Position numbers and translations under genes: made by a program. From Amycolatopsis xylanica (GTDB lineage Bacteria; Actinomycetota; Actinomycetes; Mycobacteriales; Pseudonocardiaceae), in NCBI RefSeq assembly GCF_900107045.1, contig NZ_FNON01000001.1, positions 62,001 through 126,000 on the forward strand: 64,000 nt of DNA. Direction: 5' to 3'. Numbering within the stretch: position 1 is the first letter of the stretch; each line of letters starts with the position of its first letter. Under the pieces are notes generated by a model. That model did no database searches and was not told the origin of the DNA. It saw nothing but the letters and a program-made list of their open reading frames with translations. This document shows positions 57,463 to 64,000 of the stretch, piece by piece.

Positions 57463-57567
57463 ACCAGCGAAACCTGTCTCGCAAGTCTGGCCGAAAGTCG
57501 CATGGCAAACGCCGGTTCGGCTGGTTCGATCCGAAAGGTCCTGACGTACGAGATCGAAGGTGGGAAA

Positions 57568-58725
57568 ATGCCTGCTCAGGAACGCACCGGCGTCTGGCTC
57601 GTCGGCGCTCGCGGATCGGTGGCCACCACCGCGACCGTGGGACTGCTCGCGCTGCGTGCCCGGGTCGCCGGCCCGACCGGCTGTGTCACCGAACTGCCCG
57701 CGTTCGCCGGCGTGCCGCTTCCCACCTGGGATGACCTGGTGCTCGGCGGGCACGACATCGTGCACACCGGGCTGGAGAAGCGGGCCGAGCAGCTCGTCGA
57801 CGCCGGGGTGTTCGGTCACGCTGTGCTGACCGCCGTCCGATCCGGACTGTCCGCTGTGGACACCGAGATCCGCGACGGGTACCACCCAGCGGCACACTCG
57901 GGTGCGCAGGCGGACGCGGCGGCGCGGCTGTCCGCTGACATCCGCGCCTTCGCCGAGAGGCACGACCTGGCCAGGGTCGTGGTGCTCAACGTGTCGTCCA
58001 CCGAGGCGCCGTGCCCGCTGCTGCCCGAGCACGAGAACCTCGCCTTGCTGGAACGCGCGATGGCCGATCCCGCCCGGTCCGTGCTTCCGCCCAGCTCGCT
58101 TTCGGCGTACGCGGCACTCCGGGCGGGGTGCCCGTACGTCGAGTTCACGCCGTCGGCGGGCATCACCCTGCCCGCACTGCGGCAGCTCGCCGAGCGGGAA
58201 GGGTTGCCGTACGCCGGATGCGACGGCAAGACCGGCGAGACGTTGCTGCGCACGGTCTTGGCGCCGATGTTCACCGCGCGGGCGTTGAAGGTCCGGTCGT
58301 GGTCGGGCACCAACCTGCTCGGCGGCGGCGACGGCGAGACGCTGGCCGACCCGGTGACCGCGGGCAGCAAGCTCGACTCGAAGGCACGCGGGCTGGCCGC
58401 GCTCCTCGGCGGGCAGGTGACCGCGCCACTGCACATCGACAACGTGCCGGACCTCGGCGAGACCAAGACCGCGTGGGACAACGTGTCGTTCGAGGGCTTC
58501 CTCGGTGCGCGGATGAGCTTGCAGTTCACCTGGACCGGCTACGACTCGGCGCTCGCCGCGCCGCTGATCCTCGACCTCGCGCGCCTGGTCACGGCGGCGC
58601 ACGCGGCCGGGCAGCGTGGTGCGCTGACCGAGCTGGGCTTCTTTTTCAAGGACCCGCTCGGCAGCGACGAGCACCGGTTCGCCGAGCAGACCCGCCGTCT
58701 CCTCGACTGGGCGGCGACTTTATGA
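57568..58725 (+). CDS. myo-Inositol-1-phosphate synthase-like protein
   Basis: A 385-aa protein related to inositol-3-phosphate synthase. The NAD-binding glycine loop is GVWLVGARGSVATT, followed by VVVLNVSSTEAP, YVEFTPSAGITLPAL, and the active-site segment YAGCDGKTGETLLRTVLAPMF. LNVSSTE and KTGET with conserved Lys residues fit the cyclase chemistry. GAAGGTGGG precedes ATG 57568 (an ORF open from 57502 has no SD). In EBO clusters the fourth protein is usually a sugar-phosphate cyclase (dehydroquinate-synthase-like); a MIPS-type cyclase could take its place here. Confidence 0.83.
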   Translation: MPAQERTGVWLVGARGSVATTATVGLLALRARVAGPTGCVTELPAFAGVPLPTWDDLVLGGHDIVHTGLEKRAEQLVDAGVFGHAVLTAVRSGLSAVDTEIRDGYHPAAHSGAQADAAARLSADIRAFAERHDLARVVVLNVSSTEAPCPLLPEHENLALLERAMADPARSVLPPSSLSAYAALRAGCPYVEFTPSAGITLPALRQLAEREGLPYAGCDGKTGETLLRTVLAPMFTARALKVRSWSGTNLLGGGDGETLADPVTAGSKLDSKARGLAALLGGQVTAPLHIDNVPDLGETKTAWDNVSFEGFLGARMSLQFTWTGYDSALAAPLILDLARLVTAAHAAGQRGALTELGFFFKDPLGSDEHRFAEQTRRLLDWAATL

Positions 58726-59555
58726 AGGCCTACCTCGAACTCGTGCGGGCACCCGCCGCGCTGACGGTGCTCGGCGACACGGTCGCCGGGGCGTCGGCGG
58801 CCGGTGTCCCGCTGAGAGGGAAGCGGTTGCTGCTTCCGCTTTCCTCGGTCGCTTTCTATTGGGCGGGCATGGCTTTGAACGACTGGGCGGACCGCACGCT
58901 CGACGCGGTCGAGCGTCCCGAACGGCCGATCCCGTCAGGCCGGGTGAGCGCGGACGCCGCGCTCGGCACTGGGATCGGACTGACCGCGGCGGGGCTGGGG
59001 CTCGCCGCGCTCGGGGGCGGGAAGGCCGCGGTCAAGGTGGCGGTTCCGCTGGCCGCGGCGGTGTGGGCGTACGACACGCTGCTCAAGCCGACGGCGGCCG
59101 GGCCGCTCGGGATGGCGGTCTGCCGCACGCTCGACGTCCTCATGGGCGGCCGGGCGCCGGTGGCCGCGGCGGCGGTCGGGGTGCACACGCTGGGTGTCAC
59201 GGCACTGTCCACAGGGGAGGTGCACGGCGCTTCGGTGACTACCGCGCGTGTCGCCATGACGACTAGTTGTGTGGCGACAACGTTGGCAGTCACCGGTCCC
59301 GCTCGGGGCCGGTGGCATCGCGTGGCTTCGCTGGCCGCCGGTTCGGGGTACGCGGGGTTCGTCGGGCGGGCGCAGGCGGACGCCGCGCGCGACCCGTCGG
59401 CCAAGAAGGTCCGCAAGGCGACCATGACCGGCATCCACGGCATGGTCCCGTTGCAGGCGGCCGTCGCCGCGCGCGGCTCGATGCTCGGCGCCGCTCTGGT
59501 TTCGGCCGCGCTGCCACTGGCCAGAGCACTGTCGCGGAAGGTGAGCCCGACATGA
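58722..59555 (+). CDS. eboC: UbiA-family prenyltransferase (EboC-like, SCO3242 type)
   Basis: A 277-aa membrane protein with seven or eight helices. The first Asp-rich prenyl-diphosphate motif is LNDWADRTLDAVERPERPIPSGRVS (NDxxDxxxD) near residue 50; the second site is less regular (YDTLLKPTAAG ... RTLDVLMGG). It probably attaches an isoprenoid chain to a small polar product at the membrane. It overlaps the MIPS-like gene and the next gene (ATGA at each end). EBO clusters of cyanobacteria and actinobacteria contain this member. Confidence 0.85.
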   Translation: MKAYLELVRAPAALTVLGDTVAGASAAGVPLRGKRLLLPLSSVAFYWAGMALNDWADRTLDAVERPERPIPSGRVSADAALGTGIGLTAAGLGLAALGGGKAAVKVAVPLAAAVWAYDTLLKPTAAGPLGMAVCRTLDVLMGGRAPVAAAAVGVHTLGVTALSTGEVHGASVTTARVAMTTSCVATTLAVTGPARGRWHRVASLAAGSGYAGFVGRAQADAARDPSAKKVRKATMTGIHGMVPLQAAVAARGSMLGAALVSAALPLARALSRKVSPT

Positions 59556-60970
59556 CCTTCACCTTGGGATACGGCACCAACGGCTTCGGCAACCACACAC
59601 TGGACGACGCGCTCGCCGTCATCGCCGAACTCGGCTACGGCGGCGTCGCGCTGACGCTCGACCACAATCACCTCGACCCGTACGACGACGACCTGCCCAA
59701 GGAGGTCGACCGGGTCGCCGCCCGGCTGTCCTCGCTCGGGCTGAACCGGGTGGTCGTCGAGACCGGGGCGCGGTACCTGCTCGACCCGTGGCGCAAGCAT
59801 CAGCCGACCCTGCTCTCCGACGATCCCGGCCTGCGGATCGATTTCCTCGGCAGGGCCATGAAAGTCGCGGCGGATCTCGGCGCCGACTGCGTGTCGTTCT
59901 GGTCCGGGGTCTCCACTGTGGACGATGAGGTCGCGTGGCGACGGCTGCGCGACGGTGTCGCCGAGGTGCTCGACCACGCGACCGTCCGGCTCGCGATGGA
60001 ACCCGAGCCAGGACATCTCGTCGAGCATCTCGCCGACGTGCTGCGGCTGCGGGAGGAGCTCGGCAACCCCGAGCTGCTCGGCGTGACGCTCGACGTCGGC
60101 CACTGCGTCGCGGTCGAGCCGGTCGACGCGGCCGCCTGCATCCGCCAGGCCGGTGACCTGCTGTGGAACGTCCAGCTCGACGACATGATGCCGAAGGTCC
60201 ACGAGCACCTCGAATTCGGCACCGGGCGGCTCGACCTGCGCGCCACCCTCGCCGCGCTTGCCGAGACCGGCTACACCGGGCTGGCCGCGGTCGAACTGCC
60301 CCGGCACAGCCACGCCGCGCCCGAGGTCGCGCGGCGGTCGATCGAGGCGTTGCGCGCGGCCATGCCGGTGCAGACCTGGCTGGAGAAGGCCGAAACCCGC
60401 ATCCGCGAGACCCCGTCCGCCATCGCCGGGTTGTTCCCCGCGGTGGGCCGCGAGGTCGGCCGGTCCGCGCTGCGGCCGGACACCGACCCGCACGGCCTGG
60501 TCGAGGGCACGGTCGACGACCAGGCCAGGTCCCGCCTGCTCACCGTGCTCGCCGCCCAGCTCGACGCGCCGGCGCTGGCGAGCGAGGTGGGGGAGCTGTA
60601 CCGCTACGGCGACGACGCCGAGCGGCGCGGTGTCCTGCGTGGACTCAACCGGCTGGTCACCGACGGCACGCTCGAGCAGCCGGTGGTCGAGGCCGGGCAG
60701 CAGCTGGTCGCGGACGCCTTGCGCGCCAACGACATCCGGCTGGTCGCGGCCGCGATGGGCGCCTTCGCCGCGCGGCATCTCGATCAGCACGCCTGGCGGC
60801 ATGGGGTGCTGAAGTGCGTTTTCGTCGGCGTGCCGCTGGCCGCCGTCGCGAGCATCGAGGTCAGGAAGGACGGCGAGCTGCTGCGGATGCTGGCGGACTT
60901 CGCCGCCGAACGCGGCGCGGCCGGGCGTGACGTGCCCGCCGACGCACTCGAGTTGCTGAAGGAAGGCTGA
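59552..60970 (+). CDS. Sugar phosphate isomerase/epimerase-like barrel fused to an EboA domain
   Basis: A 472-aa protein. Residues about 1-265 form an AP-endonuclease-2-type TIM barrel (FTLGYGTNGFGNHTLDDAL, YGGVALTLDHNHLDP, RLAMEPEPGHLVEHLADVL, VTLDVGHCVAVEP, NVQLDDMMPKVHEHLEFGTGRLDL) with metal-type Glu/Asp/His residues. Residues about 290-472 match the EboA domain (AAAMGAFAARHLDQHAWRHGVLKCVFVGVPLAAVASIE), including LDQHAW and LKCVF. Both domains are separate proteins in several EBO clusters; here they are one chain. The gene overlaps eboC and stops 2 nt before the next start. Confidence 0.85.
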   Translation: MTFTLGYGTNGFGNHTLDDALAVIAELGYGGVALTLDHNHLDPYDDDLPKEVDRVAARLSSLGLNRVVVETGARYLLDPWRKHQPTLLSDDPGLRIDFLGRAMKVAADLGADCVSFWSGVSTVDDEVAWRRLRDGVAEVLDHATVRLAMEPEPGHLVEHLADVLRLREELGNPELLGVTLDVGHCVAVEPVDAAACIRQAGDLLWNVQLDDMMPKVHEHLEFGTGRLDLRATLAALAETGYTGLAAVELPRHSHAAPEVARRSIEALRAAMPVQTWLEKAETRIRETPSAIAGLFPAVGREVGRSALRPDTDPHGLVEGTVDDQARSRLLTVLAAQLDAPALASEVGELYRYGDDAERRGVLRGLNRLVTDGTLEQPVVEAGQQLVADALRANDIRLVAAAMGAFAARHLDQHAWRHGVLKCVFVGVPLAAVASIEVRKDGELLRMLADFAAERGAAGRDVPADALELLKEG

Positions 60971-60972
60971 TC

Positions 60973-61836
60973 GTGCGCATCTTCGATCCCCACATCCACA
61001 TGACCTCGCGGACGACCAACGACTACGAGGCGATGTACGCGGCCGGTGTCCGCGCACTCGTCGAACCCGCGTTCTGGCTCGGCCAGCCGCGGACCAGCGT
61101 CGGCTCCTTCACCGACTACTTCGACGCGCTCATCGGCTGGGAGCGGTTCCGCGCCGCGCAGTTCGGCATCCGGCACCACTGCACGATCGCGCTGAACCCC
61201 AAGGAGGCCAACGATCCCCGCTGCGTCGAGGTGCTCGACGTGCTGCCGCGTTACCTCGCCAAGGACGGCGTGGTCGCGGTCGGCGAGGTCGGCTACGACT
61301 CGATGACCCCGGAGGAGGACGACGTCTTCGCGCGCCAGCTCGCGCTGGCCGTCGAGCACGACCTGCCGGTGCTCGTGCACACCCCGCACCGCGACAAGCT
61401 CGAAGGCACGAAGCGCACGCTCGACGTGGTCCGCGAGTCCGGCCTGCCGATGGAGCGGGTGGTGGTCGATCACCTCAACGAGGTCACCGTCGGGCTGGTC
61501 AAGGATTCCGGCTGCTGGATGGGGTTCTCGATCTACCCGGACACCAAAATGGACGAACACCGGATGGTCGCGATCCTGCGTGAGTACGGGCTCGAGAAGA
61601 TGATCGTCAACTCGGCCGCCGACTGGGGCCGGTCCGATCCGCTCAAGACGTTCCTGACCGGGCAGGCGATGCTCGCCGACGGGTTCGCGCAGTCCGATGT
61701 GGACAAGGTGCTGTGGGACAACCCGGTCGCGTTCTACGGCCAGAGCGGCAGGCTCACGCTCGACCCGCTGCCAGGGTTCACCGGCGAGGCGCAGGAGTTC
61801 TCCGGCAACTCGGTGCTGCGAGGTGCGCGTAAGTGA
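60973..61836 (+). CDS. eboB: TatD-family hydrolase (EboB-like)
   Basis: A 287-aa cytosolic metal-dependent hydrolase of the amidohydrolase superfamily. Metal ligands are in MRIFDPHIHMTS (HxH), VAVGEVGYDS (Glu), LPVLVHTPH and VVDHLNE (His), and NSAADWG (Asp). The start is GTG 60973, 2 nt after the preceding stop. TatD-like proteins of EBO clusters have no defined substrate; here it may cleave a phospho- or amide-type intermediate. Confidence 0.87.
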   Translation: MRIFDPHIHMTSRTTNDYEAMYAAGVRALVEPAFWLGQPRTSVGSFTDYFDALIGWERFRAAQFGIRHHCTIALNPKEANDPRCVEVLDVLPRYLAKDGVVAVGEVGYDSMTPEEDDVFARQLALAVEHDLPVLVHTPHRDKLEGTKRTLDVVRESGLPMERVVVDHLNEVTVGLVKDSGCWMGFSIYPDTKMDEHRMVAILREYGLEKMIVNSAADWGRSDPLKTFLTGQAMLADGFAQSDVDKVLWDNPVAFYGQSGRLTLDPLPGFTGEAQEFSGNSVLRGARK

Positions 61837-62909
61837 TCTCCTACTGTACGAACGTGCACCCGGCCGAGGACGTCGCCGGGATCATGCGCCAGCTCGACGA
61901 GTACGCGCTGCCCGTGCGCGAGCGGCTCGGCGACGACCGGCTCGGGGTCGGGCTGTGGCTGTCCGCGCCGGTCGCGCGCGGTCTCGCGGACGACCGGGCC
62001 GCCCGGCGGCGGTTCCGCGCGGAACTCGACGCGCGCGGGTTGGCCGTGTACACGCTCAACGCTTTCCCGTATGGCGGCTTCCACGACGAGGTGGTCAAGC
62101 ACGCGGTTTACGTTCCACAGTGGACCGACGAGGCGCGGGTCTCCTACACGATCGACTGTGTGAACGTGCTCGCCGACCTGCTCGCCGACGACGCTGAGTA
62201 CGGCAGCATCTCGACGTTGCCGCTCGCCTGGCGTGAGCCGTGGAGCACCTACGACGACCTGCGTGCCGCCGAGTCGTTCGAGCGGGTCGTGCGGGCCGCC
62301 CGTGCGACGGGGGACCGGCCGATCAAGCTCGCCGTGGAGCCGGAACCCGGGTGTGTGCTCGACACCGTCGCCGACGCGCTCGGCTGGCTCTCGAACCGGG
62401 TCGATCCCGAGTACGTCGGGCTCTGCCTGGACACCTGTCATCTCGCGGTCTCGTTCGCCGACCCGGCGCAAACGCTTGCGGCGATCGCGGCGTCCACAGT
62501 GGACATCGTCAAGGTGCAGGCATCGGCCGCGTTGCACGTGGAAAAGCCGTCCGAGGCACGCGAAGCGCTGGCCGCTTTCGCCGAGCCGCGGTACCTGCAC
62601 CAGGTGCGCGAACTCGGCGACCGGGTGCTCAAGGCCGACGACCTGCCGGAGGCCATGCGCGACCTGCCGGGCCGGGGGCCGTGGCGCGTGCACTTCCACA
62701 TGCCACTGCATTGGACGCCCGAGGCGCCGCTGGCCACGACCACGGACGTGCTGCGCACCGTCCTCAAGGGACTGCCCGGCGAACCGCACATCGAGGTCGA
62801 GACCTACACCTGGAGCGTGCTGCCCGATGCCGGTGACCTGGTCGGCGGGATCGCCGCGGAACTGCGGTGGGCGCGTGCGGCGCTCGCCAGGGAAGGAGCG
62901 TCCGCATGA
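61833..62909 (+). CDS. eboE: EboE-like TIM-barrel protein
   Basis: A 358-aa sugar-phosphate-isomerase-type barrel without signal peptide, starting VISYCTNVHPAEDVAGIMRQLDEYALPVRERLGDDRLGVGLWLSA. The NVHPAE and GVGLWLSA segments, NAFPYGGFH, LAVEPEPGCVLDTVADAL and LCLDTCHLAVSF are typical of proteins named metabolite traffic protein EboE. GTG 61833 overlaps the TatD stop (GTGA). The reaction is unknown. Confidence 0.87.
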   Translation: MISYCTNVHPAEDVAGIMRQLDEYALPVRERLGDDRLGVGLWLSAPVARGLADDRAARRRFRAELDARGLAVYTLNAFPYGGFHDEVVKHAVYVPQWTDEARVSYTIDCVNVLADLLADDAEYGSISTLPLAWREPWSTYDDLRAAESFERVVRAARATGDRPIKLAVEPEPGCVLDTVADALGWLSNRVDPEYVGLCLDTCHLAVSFADPAQTLAAIAASTVDIVKVQASAALHVEKPSEAREALAAFAEPRYLHQVRELGDRVLKADDLPEAMRDLPGRGPWRVHFHMPLHWTPEAPLATTTDVLRTVLKGLPGEPHIEVETYTWSVLPDAGDLVGGIAAELRWARAALAREGASA

Positions 62910-64000
62910 AACCGCTGGTCGTCATCGACGTGGTCGGCCTGACGCCGAAAGCCTTGCGTGACATGCCGAAGCTGGCCGCGGTCGCCCGCGACGGCTGGCA
63001 GGCGGAGCTCGGCACGATCCTGCCCGCGGTCACCTGCAGCGTGCAGTCCACCTTCCTCACCGGGCTGATGCCCGCGCAGCACGGGATCGTCGGCAACGGC
63101 TGGTTCTTCCGCGAACTCGGTGAGATCTTCCTGTGGCGTCAGCACAATCGGCTCGTCGGCGGCGAGAAGCTCTGGGAGACCGCGCGGGCGGCGCATCCGG
63201 GATACAAGGCCGCAAACGTTTGCTGGTGGTACGCGATGGGCATGTCGACCGACGTCACGGTCACACCCCGGCCGATCTACCACGCCGACGGCCGCAAGTC
63301 GCCCGACGCCTACGTCCGCCCGCCCGAGCTGCACGACCGGCTCACCGGAGAGCTGGGGGAGTTCCCGCTCTTCCAGTACTGGGGACCGACGGCCTCGCTC
63401 AAGTCGAGCCGCTGGGTGATCGGCGCGACGCGCCAGATCCTGCGCGAGCGGCGGCCCGATCTGCTGCTGGCCTACGTCCCGCATCTCGACTACGACCTCC
63501 AGCGCTTCGGCCCCAACTCGCCGGAAGCGTCGAAGGCGGCCCGCGAACTCGACAAGGCGCTCGCGCCGCTCCTCGACGACGCGCGCAACGCGGGCGCGGC
63601 CGTGGTCGTGCTCAGCGAGTACGGGATCACGCCGGTCAGCAGGCCGGTCGACATCAACCGGGCGTTGCGCCAAGACGGCCTGCTCGAGGTCTACACCCAG
63701 GCGGGCATGGAATACCTGGACCCGTGGGCGTCGCGCGCGTTCGCCGTCGCGGATCATCAGGTCGCGCACGTCTACGTCCGCGATCCGTCCGATGTGGACC
63801 GGGTCAAAGCACTGATCCGCGAGCTGACCGGCGTCGACGAGGTGCTCGACCGGGAGGCGCAGGCCCGCTACGGGCTCGACCACGAGCGCGCCGGTGAGCT
63901 GGTCGCGGTCGCCGAACCCGACTCGTGGTTCACGTATTACTACTGGCTCGACGACGCCCGCGCGCCCGACTTCGCGCGTGGCGTGGAAATCCACCGCAAA
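62906..64000 (+). CDS. eboF: EboF-like alkaline phosphatase/nucleotide pyrophosphatase-family protein (3' end outside window)
   Basis: At least 365 aa, open at the right edge. The fold is that of type I phosphodiesterase/nucleotide pyrophosphatases: LVVIDVVGLTPKAL (metal Asp), the catalytic-Thr-type segment ILPAVTCSVQSTFLTGLMPAQHGIVGNGWFFRE, LLAYVPHLDYDLQRFG with Asp/His metal ligands, VVVLSEYGITPV and FAVADHQVAHVYV. It may remove phosphate or nucleotide from the final product. The ATG overlaps the EboE stop (ATGA, 62906-62909). Confidence 0.85.
   Translation, partial: MKPLVVIDVVGLTPKALRDMPKLAAVARDGWQAELGTILPAVTCSVQSTFLTGLMPAQHGIVGNGWFFRELGEIFLWRQHNRLVGGEKLWETARAAHPGYKAANVCWWYAMGMSTDVTVTPRPIYHADGRKSPDAYVRPPELHDRLTGELGEFPLFQYWGPTASLKSSRWVIGATRQILRERRPDLLLAYVPHLDYDLQRFGPNSPEASKAARELDKALAPLLDDARNAGAAVVVLSEYGITPVSRPVDINRALRQDGLLEVYTQAGMEYLDPWASRAFAVADHQVAHVYVRDPSDVDRVKALIRELTGVDEVLDREAQARYGLDHERAGELVAVAEPDSWFTYYYWLDDARAPDFARGVEIHRK

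Noticed and set aside
56194..58674. Open frame of 826 codons antisense to the oxidoreductase and MIPS-like genes
   Set aside because: Shadow of two clear enzymes; no plausible start or motif.
1..64000. tRNA, rRNA or known riboswitch genes
   Set aside because: No cloverleaf, rRNA-like stretch or recognisable riboswitch core was found on reading both strands; short structured RNAs could still be missed by eye.

Overview
The window is high-GC DNA with short intergenic gaps, frequent ATGA/GTGA/TGATG start-stop overlaps, GTG/TTG starts, Tat signals, SARP/AfsR-type and STAND regulators, ECF sigma factors and a DUF222-HNH gene. It is actinobacterial chromosome, most likely from a Pseudonocardiaceae member of the Amycolatopsis type (inference from gene style and hairpin repeats; no marker gene is present).

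Layout. 1-1940: the end of a GlnH-GlnX amino-acid sensing pair that continues past the left edge. 2177-4022: a truncated small ORF, hairpin repeats, and an ECF sigma factor with a CU044_5270-type membrane partner. 4063-14712: a complete oxidative uronate locus. A Tat-secreted PL8 lyase would release uronic acid units; a sodium/solute symporter, uronate dehydrogenase, glucarate dehydratase, 5-dehydro-4-deoxyglucarate dehydratase and a semialdehyde dehydrogenase would carry them to 2-oxoglutarate. An IclR regulator reads divergently, and one conserved-looking protein of unknown function sits inside the operon. 14761-19741: a LuxR-type ATPase regulator diverging from a SARP/cyclase-like/AAA regulator whose 3' end runs into a hairpin repeat. 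20097-26654: a trypsin-like protease, small secreted protein, AraC regulator, lipoprotein, intradiol dioxygenase, FHA protein, orphan SARP and a surface protein. 26705-36139: a response regulator, LuxR protein and AfsR-like protein, diverging from a histidine kinase, FN3 protein, DUF58 protein and transglutaminase-like membrane protein. 36190-41904: a predicted pseudokinase, an APC permease with a ZIP transporter, and an ABC-F protein. 42044-47220: a STAND ATPase with a cyclase-like domain, and an ECF41-type sigma factor with two AhpD/CMD-type proteins and divergent matching promoters. 47383-49888: a DUF222-HNH gene between long inverted repeats, followed by a decayed IS5-type transposase.

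50104-64000 (open at the right edge): two ROK regulators, an Rbs-like ABC importer (ATPase, permease, Tat-lipoprotein binding protein), a Gfo/Idh/MocA oxidoreductase, a myo-inositol-phosphate-synthase-like protein, and then an EBO-type metabolite-traffic set: UbiA prenyltransferase, a sugar isomerase fused to an EboA domain, a TatD hydrolase, an EboE-like isomerase and an EboF-like phosphodiesterase. Nearly all cistrons touch or overlap. This is the strongest candidate for an uncharacterised pathway: a sugar or cyclitol is imported, oxidised or cyclised, and joined to a membrane-linked traffic module of unknown product.

A second theme is the hairpins. At least three recurrent families of imperfect palindromes lie between genes, often carrying or touching stop codons. 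One copy is split exactly at its centre by 311 bp that itself contains further palindromes. They resemble both bidirectional terminators and a population of nesting, possibly mobile palindromic elements.
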